Under the pieces are notes generated by a model, which was given only the letters and a program-made list of their open reading frames with translations, was not told the DNA's origin and made no database searches. The translations under genes were made by a program, and so were the position numbers. From Amylostereum areolatum (Eukaryota; Basidiomycota; Agaricomycetes; Russulales; Stereaceae), in the NCBI GenBank assembly GCA_012932865.1, contig SAXG01000030.1, positions 310,001 through 374,000 of the forward strand: a stretch of 64,000 bases of DNA. The letters run 5' to 3'. Below are positions 20,424 to 31,922 of this stretch, piece after piece; within the stretch, counting starts at the first letter, position 1, and each line of letters begins with the position of its first letter.

Positions 20424-23400
20424 GTCGACCTTGAGGCTGAGGAAGATGCATGCCATAACGCGTGGCTTTTTGTACGTCGCTGGAGCGCTGAGCGGGGCCG
20501 TCGAACGATGTGTTTCGGAAGGCTTTGTTGGTGGATAGGCCTGGGCGACGTGCGAGTGACGCAGGGCTAGGATGACAGATATGAGTGCATTGACGGGTCA
20601 TCATGAGGTGGAGACATACCAAGGAGGGCAAACGTAGGTCTATTCTGAGCTCTATATGATATCGTTTGGTCCATGTATCATGTCGTCCAACTTTCTGAGA
20701 AAGACATCAGTTACGATTCCCGCATGTATGACGACACATACCCACGTCGCCCTCCGGCAGAAAAACGACATAGAAGAGGAAACATGTCGTGCACCTGCGC
20801 GCCAGAGATTAGGGTCCCTTTGCGCGTGCGACGACCCCAAACACCAAGTACCAAAGGCGCGCCTAGAAGAAACAGGGGGTGGAAAATAGTAGTGGCCTTC
20901 GGTCGAGACCCAACGCGTTTTTCGTCAATCACTGCTGCATGCATGGCACATATTAGGTGAAATTTTGAAGGCCCGAGTTGGTGTACAAGAAAGATTACGA
21001 AGTCGTACGTCGTAGCGAAAACACGCGTTACATTCTCCAGTTCGCTCGTACATGCGGAGCTGGTCGTAACAGGATCAGGACTTCGCATACGCGCGCAAAA
21101 ACATGGCTTACCATAGCAGCCTCCTTTCCAATCACTCTGGCCCAGCTATATTTTGCATATCCTTCACACCCCGATCCCGCAAATCCCAACCGCCTGAGGA
21201 ATTGGACTTCGTACCGAGTCCGGATCCTTGGAGGAGAGGTTCCGACCTCGAGGCGTGCCCAAATGTTATGTTCAGTGAAACAGGATGAGGACGAGAGGCG
21301 CGTACTGCAGATGGGGGAGGGGAGGACACGGAGAACGAGTCGTCGTCAACGGAACCCGTAACACCATTCGCGGTGACCGACTTCTCACCACGTGATCGAC
21401 GCGTCTGTTCTCGTCGTCTCGACTGATGGCTGCGCTGACCGCTGTGGGGCTCGAGTGAGTAGTATCGCCCAGTAAGTGATCTTCACGAAAAATACACCCT
21501 TTTCGAGCAGGTTTAGGGTAAGGCGTTGGTGGTGCTCACAGGACTCGACCCGTGGGAAAGAGTTATCGAGAGGCGCTACTTTTCTAGTTCTCCTCACCAC
21601 CGGTAAGTGCACTACCATCGTCTGCCACGCTGACCCGCATCAATTGCCTCCTAAGCCTTCGCTTAACGTCATCCTTCTACAGACCATGGTTTATGAAAGA
21701 AGCACCCGCGCCCAATCCGCGCCCAATCCGCGCCCGGTTGTGGTCTTTGATGCAAGTTCAATGCGCTGGCGGTCCCGCATAAGCAAGTTAAGACCTCCTG
21801 TCTCTCCCCACCCTTGACGAGCTCGGCCGCAGGTTATATAAAGCGAGTGGCGTACCAGTGATCATACCAGCAGCTTGGATGACAGGCTCATCCAACAAGG
21901 ACGTCCGCGACGGCAGACCGCACTGGCAGGCCTACGGCATCTCAGCTCTGGTTCCGGTGCGTTCCTACTACTTACCTTCGATTCCGATCGACTTCTCGGC
22001 TTTGCCTTTGCCAACGTTAGGCTGGATGTCCCCCGCCCCGAGTCCGTGTACCGCCCTCGACGATCCTCAGTGCCGGAAGCTTTGGTTCCGACCATGGCGG
22101 CGCACCGCCCAATACAAAGTGGTACGTGCACGGTGCGCGGGCCTACAGCACCCGAACTGTAGCTCGCATTCAATTCTTACGACCCGCGCGCGGTCCGTAT
22201 CTGTACCGACGCCCGCCCGTTCTTTCTTCGACTTCCCACACCCTTCCGCTGGATCCCCGACAGAAGGACATGCGCGCGTCTTCAAGCTTCAATATACCTC
22301 GTTCCAAGTTGTCGTCAACGCGCGCCGTAGCGCCTCGAAAAGCCTCCGTATTTCCCTGCTATCCGACGAAAGTGGGCTTACTTCATTTCTTTGCCGGTCT
22401 ATGCGCACGACCGACAACAACCGGTGGTCGGCCGTGATCGGATGCTCACTCGCGTTCACGCCTCAGGACCGACCCCACATGCACCGTCCACAGCACATCT
22501 GGTCGCCAAGGTGCGTGCGAGTCTGACTCGTATGTTTGCGCGCAACCCTTCATACATATCCGCTCGATTCCCTGTGCGTATGCCGCCGTCAGATGGCGCC
22601 ACACCGGCATCAGAACAGCTTCCCGTGCCGCACTGATCCCTTCGTCTTCCGCGGCTCCCAGAGATATCAGGGCACCATGCATGTATGTATGCACCAACTC
22701 ACATGTTCACACCGCCGCCCGAGATCCAATGCGCGTCGAGCGTAAAAGCCAATCTATATCGGTGCGTATCTACTCAGCGCCTGATAGTATACCATTAGCA
22801 CAAACACCCAAGTACTTACTTGCCACAAGTACCCGTGTAGTGACGTCGACGGGCACTAGCCTCAGGCTCCTGTGTCTACAGTCTATCTGTGTGGCGCCGA
22901 CCATCACGCAATGTTGGCCTCCCCGCCCGCGCTGCGAGATCCAGCTCTGTTGAGCCCTATTCTGGCAAGGACTGTGCCAGTGCCCGGCGTCTTCACCGCA
23001 CGCCCCGTCCCGCCCCCTCCAGCTATCACCTCACCATCACATCCCATAGAACCCTGATCACAACCCACGAAGCCTAACCATTCGCGTCGGGGCGTAGCGT
23101 GGGGACGACCCAGAGACCCGGCGGACTGGTCAGTGGTGGCGTCTTTCCTTGGACCGTGCGGCCGACATTGTGCCGTCGCGTCATGGGATGATGAGGAAGT
23201 CGACGGAGGTCTTGGAGAGCCTTTGGCGGGCTCTTGGCCACCGATGATCAGGCATCGGGCGTCCCAACCACCAGAACGACTATCTTCTGGTTAGGTCAGC
23301 CACGGAGACTAGTCCCAACCCACTCGCACGCATGCAGTTGTAAATGATGCATGTGTACTCAAGTTTTAAAGTACACGGTATCCTTGACCAGATAGGTGCC

Positions 23401-23938
23401 TTGTGTCGCGTCGACCTCGAGCGTGTCCATTGATGGACCTGCGGTGGGAGGGCGATCATCATGGCATATTGCCGTGTACGTGCGCGTAGAGTACATACAT
23501 GCACTGTGCGCGCGATGGAAAGCGAGTCCGTCGGAGATGAGGGGCGCGCCAGAGCGGGAGATCTAGGACTATATGGGGGTAGGGTAAAGGACTAGGCGGG
23601 CACGGGGGAGATGACATAGAGATACATGGATGCAGAGACGGCGTGGGAGATCGACAGAAACAGGAGTGTAATGTATGTACTACTTCGTACTATGGAGCGG
23701 GCCGACGAGACGACGAAACAACTGTTCGAGCCGGGAAAAATGGGTGTGGGGAAAGAGACGGTTGCAGAAAGAGACGGATGACGCACGCCGACGAGGGAAA
23801 AGATTGCAAAAGCACATAGAGTACACGTGAGTCATAACAAGGACCGGCGTCGAAGGGGGGGGGGGACAGAGATGTCTAACGGGCTGTTGTAGAGGGGCGA
23901 GGGGAATGGAGGGGTGACAATCTCTCCCCGTCCAAACT
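20424..23938. other. 3.5-kb region without a recognisable gene
   Basis: Several short ORFs exist but none shows domain character. A protein-like plus-strand stretch at 21103-21420 (KSQPPEELDFVPSPDPWRRG, and after a stop GGGEDTENESSSTEPVTPF) may be a gene relic. GGTTATATAAAG at 21832-21843 is a good TATA box followed by a 222-codon open frame (21858-22526) of unknown reality. Tandem CGCGCCCAATC units lie at 21709-21737, and a run of ten or more G at 23856-23866. Confidence 0.4.
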
Positions 23939-26084
23939 TCACAATGGGCTGACCAGCAATTCGGCCTTCTCCAGGTGGTCCCGCATCAGCCCCTCCCGAA
24001 CCGTGGCAAGCGTGTGCGCAGTGGCCTGGGTGTCCTAAACCCGAATATGCACAAAACGCGTCCGCAGATCAGCATGCAGTCTCCCTTCTTCTCAAGGGGG
24101 GATCAGAATACGTACGATGGCGGTGGTGAGATAGGAAAAGAACGGGCGTTGCACGGGCGAGTGTTTGCGCATGATGTCGCGGAACTGCCGTCGGAAGTCT
24201 GAATGGAAAGCGGAGAGGGCCCAGCATCAGCGCATGCATGATGGGAGCGCGGGCGGGGTGGGAGGAAACGAGAGAAAACGAGAGGCGGGATGGAGACCTT
24301 AGACGCACATTTCGCGGCGGTGGGCATGTCGTTCGGCCGATCGCCGTACGTGGGAACGTAGTGTGCGATGGAGATGCCCCTGTCGAGCTTGCGTTCGAGG
24401 AGATCGCATTTGTTGAGGAAGAGGATCAATTGGACCTTGCAGCGCCGTGAGTACGGGAATGGGGACGAAGCTGTGCGCGAGGAGCCTTACCTTGGTAAGG
24501 AGCTTGGAGGAGACGACGGCCTTCCAGAGCATGTAGGTGTCCTCCAGCCGGTTCACGCTCGGGTCCTCCTCCAGCGGCTCGTCGAAGACCGAAATGGGCG
24601 CGAGGAAGATGATGGCGTTCACGTCCATGAAGTATGGATACCACGCAGACCGCTGAGAACCGAACGTGAATCAGAAATCTGTCAAGCTCCAGCCGGAGCA
24701 GCTACGCACACAAGAACGCGCCCCGCCCACGTCATACATTATCCATTCCCGGCCTGCCTCGCGACCTGCGCGCCTCCGTCAGCCTCGATCGCGGCGCGCG
24801 AGCGCGCAGAACGCACCTTTCTCAAACGTGAACGAGTACTCCTGCACGCCGAGCGTGCGCAACCGCGCACGGACCACGTCGTCGTCCGATGGCTCGTAAT
24901 CGCGGCGGACGATGCGATCGACGTCGTTCAAGAAGCTGTCGGCGGCCGCGGCGTAAGACAGCGAACGCGCGCGCGCGCCAAGGGCAAAGAAGCACTCACA
25001 ATCCGGGCGATTCCTCGAGCTGCATGCGCCGTTTGACCAGCAAGGCCTGCACGGTCGCGTCCTCCCAAAGCGCGACGATGTCCTCCTTGCAACCCATGAT
25101 GACCTCCATCGCCTCGTCCGTCTCCGTGTCCTTGCCTCTCTTCGTCCTCCCGTACCGCATCGCCCACCCCAACGCGCCCTTCCACCCCGCGCGAGAGCGC
25201 ACGAAGAACTCCCTCGGGCGAACGTAGGACCTCCGCTTCCCGGCGGCCATGCTCTCCTGCTCCACGAAGGGCGCGGCCGGACCCGTGCTGCAGGAGTCGA
25301 GCTCGTCCGAACACAGGCGCTCCTCGAGATCGCGCTGGACGCGCCGTAGCGGTCCCAGACGCAGTTCGAGGATCTTGTGATGTTCCGCGAAGGTGAAATG
25401 GCGGCTTTGTTGCGTCCGCGGCCTGCGTATGGAGTAGAGACCGAGGCTGTTGTGACTGGACTTGGATCCGGACGCGGAGGCCTGCGAGCGAATGTCGGAG
25501 TCGCTGGCGTCGTCGCTGTCCGTGCCCTCGCTCGCGCTGAGGGGGAGCCGGAGACTGTACTGCGCGGCCGTCTTGGAATGCGCCATTTCGCGTGAGAGCA
25601 CGTCGAGGATGATGTTGACGGAGCGGACGAGGTTGAGCAGGATGACCGATCGCCATGACGCGCGTTCCTCCGACCAGGCCTTCTGCGCGTACGATATTTG
25701 GAAGTCTGCGGTGAAAATGGGTCAGCGAGGAGGAGGACAACGGCGGGGGATCGGAGACGCACTTTTGACCGTCGTGGATTTGCCTGGAAGTGGAGAGAAG
25801 CGCCGGTCAGCGTCATTGCGGGATTGACGACGATTGTACTCACCGCTCTCGCTCTGCCCCAGGAGGAGCACCTTCACGGGCTGCTTCCTCTTCGCCCGAG
25901 AGGTCCTCTCTGCCTTCAGCTGCTCGTCGATAAGATCGCTCACTCGGCGCGCCTCCGCCTCCTCCCGCTCACGCATGGCACGCTGCTCCGGTGTCTCGTC
26001 CTTGGGGGGCGCGCTGAGGATATCGAGTGGATCGACGCTATCGGACCGGGCGGAGATGTGGGTCTTGAGGTTCAATCGGACCAT
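23939..26084 (-). CDS. Heterotrimeric G-protein alpha subunit, large fungal type (536 aa, 9 exons)
   Basis: Exons 26084-25844, 25783-25763, 25705-25000, 24935-24817, 24765-24710, 24652-24491, 24435-24309, 24198-24116, 24034-23939; 1611 nt in phase. P-loop LLLGQSESGKSTTVK (residues 73-87) spans a 21-nt exon. Switch II is WIMYDVGGARSC then RSAWYPYFMDV, the guanine-base motif is LILFLNKCDLLER, and the C-terminal TCAxD-like motif reads TTAID. The helical domain carries an extra ~100-residue Ser-rich insertion (ASEGTDSDDASDSDIRSQAS). There is no N-terminal MGxxxS myristoylation site. The Gln of DVGGQ is replaced by Ala, so GTP hydrolysis may be altered. It probably signals at the membrane with a receptor, like other expanded basidiomycete G-alphas. 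Confidence 0.93.
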
Positions 26085-26318
26085 CGCAAAGAGAGGAGAG
26101 TGAAGGGGACGAGGGCCAGGATGAAGGGGGTGGACGATGTGATAGATGGGGGAGGAAGGGGGGAAAGACGGAGCTCGAGCGCTTGGCCGGGGGATTATAG
26201 GGCGCAGGAATTGGGCAAAGCGGCGATTGGCCAGGCTGTGGGTGTGGTTCGCGTGCCTCCCTCCGTCGGACTTGTGGGAGCGCTGCAAACAAACGAGCGA
26301 GTCAGATGTCCCTGAGAT

Positions 26319-26640
26319 TCAAACGAAGATCCACTCGCCTTGCCAGATTCCCTGTGCTCGCTCCGCCCGGAGGAACTCGAGGAAGCTCTTGTCCGTCCGT
26401 CCATCGCAAGCTTCCTCGCCGCCGCCGCCGCTGCCGCCGTCTAGCCGCCTACACTCGCACCCGATCAACATCATTGTCCACCACAGCCCCCGACTCCTCC
26501 AGTACAGCATCGTCTTTTCCCTTTCCTTGCTCTTGCTTTCCACGCCGCGACTTCGAATCCGTAACGCGCGCCCGCATCTCGCCGAGCCCCTGGTGCCCAA
26601 TTGTTGCCTCATATACGGCTAGGTCGATATCCTCCGAGAC
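26319..26640 (-). CDS. 3' exons of an uncharacterised gene (partial model)
   Basis: Exon from at most 26640 down to 26461 and last exon 26387-26319; the 73-nt intron (GTGCGA...ACAAG) joins in phase. Sequence: VSEDIDLAVYEATIGHQGLG, an Arg/Lys-Gln stretch, AVVDNDVDRSFLEFLRAERA, then GIWQGEWIFV and TGA. The first exon follows a possible acceptor at GGTGCAG, so coding sequence should continue upstream. No start could be fixed (a candidate is MARGAGASAAL near 26888). It lies upstream of the G-alpha gene on the same strand. Family not recognised. Confidence 0.4.
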
Positions 26641-29048
26641 CTGCACCAGCTGAGAAAACCCGACCGCGTTACGGAATGGATCAGTAGTCGCCCATGAGGT
26701 TCCAGATGAAAGAAGATAGAGTTCGTGATGGCGCGCTGGGAACGAGCGACGAGCGCGATAGAGTTGCGTGACGTGGTCGTGCTCGATGGGAAAAGAAGGC
26801 CTCCTCCTCGGCCCTCGTGGTCTTTGCAACTGTACGGCGTTCGCCGCGCGCTCACGAGGGCGGCGGAAGCTCCCGCCCCGCGCGCCATGTGCCTTGGACT
26901 GTGCGCAGCAGTGGAAGCGTGTTGCCAGTGGGCCTGCCACAGCGCAGCATAATTGAACAAGCAGAATGCAGTTTGTGCGATTCCCAATTCCTCGCCGTTA
27001 ACGGTAAGTAGGGCGGCAGGACACTCGGTTCCTTCGGCACCTATGATCGAGGGCGTTCGCCGTTATTGCATTGTGTATATGCTCCGAGGAACGGGCTTTT
27101 CCCTCGTCGCTGGGGGACAAAGGAAAAGGAGGCTTTGTGCCCATCGCGACATTGTAGTTGTAGTTGTCGGTAAAACAAGAATACAGCGATGGCGGGGGAG
27201 GACCATGACGCGGGCGCGAATCGACCACGTCCATCGGCGCACGGAATGGTGATGGGTGATAGAATCTCGCGTTTGAGATGCGGAATGGAGCGAGAGGAAG
27301 AGGGGCTGCTCGGAATGTGTGCGGAGAACCGCATACCAATGTTGGTGTCGTGTCGCACGGTGTGAAGTCGGAAGCCCCGCAGGACGGAGCGGTGTCCCGG
27401 AGGTGCACTGGCAGCGCCGAATAAGATTGTCCATAGCGCTGAGGACGTCGCGCTCCCGCCGCCCGCCGTCAAAATCGTACGGTGACCCACCCTTGAAACC
27501 ATCGGAGCACCGAGAACCGCAAGTGGAGGGACATGGAAGACGTTCGCCATACCTCAGAAACAGATAGAAGGGGGGAGGAGATACAGCGATCTGGATTTGG
27601 GAACGGGTCGGCCTTCAGTTAATCGTCATCAGATGGGACCTCCCGGGCACCGTGTCCACGGCCAGCGTGCGCCTTCGTGTGATTGCTTGTGAAGGGAGGA
27701 TCGGAAGCCGTCCACGAGGATGAAGTCGCCGTTTCAATTCGGTGCCACACGCAGAATAGGAATCGCGAGCCTGGGACTTGGGAGATGTAAAAAGAAAACC
27801 CCGTACATAGGAGCTCCCAATCTCCATGTACAGCTAGAACCCGAATACGACCCGATCAGATACAGGTATATATGCGCCGTGTCGTCGTTGAAAGACCTAC
27901 AGGACAATTTTAGCTTGACAGGCGATCTTGTGCTCAGCATTTGATGTTCCCGCTGTAAGTATGCTCCGACTCCAAGGCCCATACCCGAGCAGCCAGAGCC
28001 GAGCGCACCTTTGATCCAGATAGTCGTCACAGATGGAATGCGACGAGAGCTGTGCCGTTATTCCAGCAAAATGCGTTCGGATTGACGACAAGTGGTTTAG
28101 CCCGTACCCAGACCGGGGAGTCGTCCAGAGCTGAGGAGCAGAAGAGGCGACCCAAAGAACACCGGTAGGCAGTGGAGATGAATCCGTCCAGGAGAAGAAC
28201 GTGTCGGCGCATATATCTTCTTTCGTCTTTGTTCCGCGGGCTTTTTGGGAGGGGGGGCGCGTTTGTTTTCAAAAATACCAGAGACGAATTCTCGAACCAC
28301 GACAACTTGAAGGCCCGACTTGGGCCCGACAACCGCACGGTGCGTGTCGAATCGCCCCACTTCCTCCGGAGAAAAAAGGCCAAAGCTGGGCACAAACTCA
28401 AAGGCAGAGATTCGTGCGAGCGAGGCCAGATAGATTGAATGGGGAAGGCTCAGCAAGAACAAGGTTAAAGATTGGGTCGGAAGTTCGCTGCGACAGGGGG
28501 ATGATTGAGTTTGCAACATCGTGGCATTCGATGAGCCGACTTCCACCCTGTGCATGTATGCGCATCAAACGCGTCGAATGAAGCCGCATTCCGCATTTTC
28601 CGGTAGGACGATACAGTCGGCGTCCAGCTTCGGCATCCAGAAGGCAATGATATACAGCAGTGAAGGGGACGGGAGTATTTTCGTTTTTGAACGGAGGCGC
28701 GATGACATTTGGAGACGGGAGAATGCCGTAGAGCCCAAGTCACGGTGACGCATGACAACGCTCGACGTGACATCCGTGATGCACTGTGACTGCGCGACAA
28801 TGATGTCACAGTCTCTGGCCATGCCAGTCTGCTGTCTCTGACAATCGATTATTACCAGTGGCTACAGCGTCCACCCCCTTTCCATCGAAGTCGACGACAG
28901 AGTCTCCACCCTGGCTTATATTTTCTTGCGTGCTCACATTGTTTCGCCAGAGTGCACTTACATACCAATTCCTCTGAACGCGCTGCGTCACGCTCCTACT
29001 ACAAGTACTAGACTGATCACCGTCGGACGCTGTGGTTGATCATGGTCG
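26641..29048. other. Unassigned region
   Basis: Only short, mutually overlapping ORFs without motifs. The minus-strand frame at 28565-28822 (MARDCDIIVAQSQC start) is the most protein-like but unsupported by splice or domain evidence. No repeats or RNA genes noticed. Confidence 0.4.
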
Positions 29049-29056
29049 ATTCAGAC

Positions 29057-29775
29057 TAGGGTCTCGTAAAAAAGTCACCTGTTATTAACAGCTGTTAGAA
29101 AGTGGTAGTTACTAACAGTTAATAACAGTTAATAGCAGATACTTACAGGGGGGGCTGAGATCGGCCTGTTAGAAAGTGTAAGAAAGTGCAGCCGTCAAGA
29201 GCCTTCGAGCTCAGTGACCGGAGCTATATTTGCGACGCCGGCATACTGACTGGACATCGCGCCGTCCCTTGCGAGTCGCGACATGCCTACAAGCCTCTTC
29301 GAGGAGCTCCGAACTCTCCTGAACAACCCAGAGCAGCGAGGATGATGACACGGCGGGGCGTAATTCTACACGAGCGGCACCCACTGTGCCAGCAGTCCGA
29401 GTCAACTTGGAGTCAATGACAGACTTCATGATCTCCTTCCTGAGGTTGAAGCTAACCCGGCTTCGTTCACTCTTCTTGATTTTTTGTCAGACACCCCCCC
29501 GTGTTCCAGATAAAGCCCAGGAGCCATCTCTCCTGCCCGCTGTTGCTCAGATCCGCGCAGATCGAGCCACGGCGCAGGGGCGGCAGGGCAAACTGGTCGG
29601 ACTAATTTACCATTATTTACGGTAAGAAACATAGTTACAGTAAAAATAGACAGTATTTAACAGTTATTAACAGATTGTTAGTAACTGTTATTAACAGCTG
29701 TTAATAAGTACCCCAAAGGGCCCGAGTAAATAACAGCTGTAAGAAAGTCGGTCGGGACTTATTTACGAGACCCTA
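29057..29775. mobile_element. Non-autonomous hAT-type DNA transposon (719 bp) carrying a gene fragment
   Basis: Both ends share a terminal inverted repeat: left TAGGGTCTCGTAAAAAAGTC, right (reverse complement) TAGGGTCTCGTAAATAAGTC, 19 of 20 identical. The element is flanked by a perfect 8-bp duplication ATTCAGAC (29049-29056 and 29776-29783), diagnostic of the hAT superfamily. Subterminal regions (29080-29150 and 29640-29735) contain many copies of GTTANTAACAG-like motifs including AACAGCTGTTA, typical of hAT transposase binding regions. No transposase is encoded. The GC-rich interior looks like a piece of a host gene. Confidence 0.92.
29283..29600 (+). pseudogene. Captured host-gene fragment inside the hAT element
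   Basis: A frame starting MPTSLFEELRTLLNNPEQR runs to about 29340. After a one-base shift DDDTAGRNSTRAAPTVPAV and NLESMTDFMISFLR continue to about 29450. That is followed by an intron-like stretch (GTTGAAGCTAAC...TTTTTTGTCAG) and more open sequence to about 29600. GC content and codon use match host genes rather than the AT-rich transposon ends. The parent gene was not identified. Confidence 0.5.
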
Positions 29776-29900
29776 ATTCAGACCCACATGATGGCCCCAA
29801 TCAGTTGCGCAATGATCAAAGGTGCGTGCGTCCATTTGCATACCATATGACTCTTCGTGACCTTTGTATCAACAGCTCTCAGATCAACAAGTTTCAATCT

Positions 29901-31749
29901 ATGGATTCGGGGGAGGAAGACGCTCCGACGGAACTGGAGATGCGGGGCATCAGAGAGGAGTTGCCGCCTATAGACGCACCAAAGGACCTTCCAATACATT
30001 GGTACGCCATCCTCGTATTCCCTCTTGCCGTCGTTTCATTGTATTCTTGTGCTTCAGTGACGAGGTTGGCGTACATCGTCTGCCGGTGGAACTCCTTGAA
30101 CAAACCTTTTGCTATCTTCCCTATCTCGATCACCTTCCCGGAACGAGCAAATCGTGCCCTCAATATGACTGGATAGCAATCACGGAAGTGTGCGAGCACT
30201 GGCACGACGTTGCCGTCAACTGCCGCGACTTATGGACACTCATACCCCTCATCAACGAAAAGTTGGCGCAGGCCGCATTGGCTCGCTCGTCGTCTGCCGA
30301 GATACGCATCGTGGCGATCGCCCGAGGAAGGTTGGAATTGAACATCGGCTCCGAACCGTCGCTCGCCGCCACACGCGCAGCCCTCCGCCATCTTTCGAGG
30401 ACGCGCGAGCTTGTCCTAGATCAGCTTTGCTACGACTTTCGTACCGCCGCTCAGACGGCGTGGGACATCGAAAAGGTCTTGGACCTTCTGGAATCGAACG
30501 CAGCGACGTCCCTCCGGACGCTTTATATCACATCGCGCTCGTTCATGACAATCCCAGAGGAAATCTTCAAAGGCGAAATGCCGCGTCTGACATCCGTCAC
30601 GCTGGATCGCTGTCTACTCCCCCACTCAACTTTTTCCCGGGCACCCATCACGTCCCTTTCGATTTCACGCACTCACATCAATGGCGATGAACGAGAATTT
30701 CTCCTCATCCTCGAGAACATGCCCTTATTACAGTACTTGGACATACGCGGCAGTCATATACATGAGCATGCCCAGGACCGACGAGCCCCCAAAACTTCGC
30801 GCTCCGTCCCATCCACCTTCCCCACCTTCGTCGATTGAGCGTAGGCGAGCGCCTTTCCGTCTTTTCCATCATATTCCTGAACTCCGTCATTTTCCCTCCG
30901 TCCTGCGATATCCTGGCGGCTCCCAGAATGTCGCTGCGTCTCGGCGGCCTTGCGGCTATCGATAACTTATCCCCGACGATCGTAGACTCCATAGCGGCGT
31001 CGATGGCCCGCATTTGTTCAAAGCTCGCCGTCAGATACTCCTATGCGCTCGAGATGGGCCTGTCGTTCGACAAGCTGTCTATTCTCAACGCGAACACGTC
31101 CGATACGGGAGGCAAGGAGGTCGTCATCGACGCGTGGACAGACACGGAGTACGATCCGGACAATCTACTTCCTAAACATCTCCGCTTCGCCTTTTCAACA
31201 TACTACAACTTGCATCCCGTTTCCGTGGATTATGTCGACGCCATCCCTGCAATTTCGGGCGTGCGCCTGCTTAGCGTAGCTCTACTTCGGCGCGACTGGC
31301 GCGTCATGGAGAAGCTGTACGGTCTGAAGGACGTCGAGCACATCCATCTGCGCCAACACGCGGTGTACTCGCTGTTCTCCATCCTCAAGACGCGGCGCGA
31401 GCACGCCGGAGACAATGCACCTTTCCCCAAACTGGCGAGCATCTGCATAGAGGCGTTCGACTTCTTCGACACGGAGGATTTCTTCGACATGCTCCTGGAG
31501 GGGTTGGAGGCGTGGGCTTCGGCAAGCACGGTGCCATGTCGTGTGTCGATTCGCGATTGCGACATCTCGGACGAGATGCTGCGCGGTTTACAGCGGGCTA
31601 CTGGAGGGGAGGCGTCGCTGAACTGGGATGGAAGATGTAACGGCTTGCGAGATCCTACGACGGCCGCGTCCGCGGGGCACGTTCCGTGCCCTCATTTTAA
31701 GTTCTCCGGGCCACCTAGCGCACTTACTTACGGAGGGCTTCTCGAGTAG
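29901..31749 (+). CDS. F-box protein A (about 600 aa) with one frame break
   Basis: Exon 1 29901-30001 (MDSGEEDAPTELEMRG...), intron 30002-30057, exon 2 from 30058. The F-box is VHRLPVELLEQTFCYLP followed by ITEVCEHWHDVAVNCRDLW. LRR-like segments follow (TSVTLDRCLLPHS, LQYLDIRGSHIH). Near 30790 the frame must shift by one base: LDIRG is in frame 2, while ALRPIHLPHLRRLSVGERLS to the stop at 31749 is in frame 1. The switch point holds CCCCCAAAA, so a homopolymer error or a true 1-nt indel are both possible. Paralog of the next gene (same architecture, same exon 1/2 junction position). F-box proteins select substrates for SCF ubiquitin ligases. Confidence 0.8.
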
Positions 31750-31922
31750 TATGCATGGATTCATTTCATACCATACTGTATCCTTTGCATGTGTGGTCAA
31801 TTCGATTGACTATGAATTGAGTCATGTCACGAGTGACTAAGGATGACCGCAAATCGGTCACCGTCGTGTCACACACGGTTTCACACCTTCCCCACCAGCT
31901 TGAAGTGCTTTCGTTCGTTGGA

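Noticed and set aside
21858..22526. 222-codon plus-strand frame after a TATA box
   Set aside because: Not annotated as a gene: no motif, no splice support and a composition without clear protein character. Left as a possibility in the region note.
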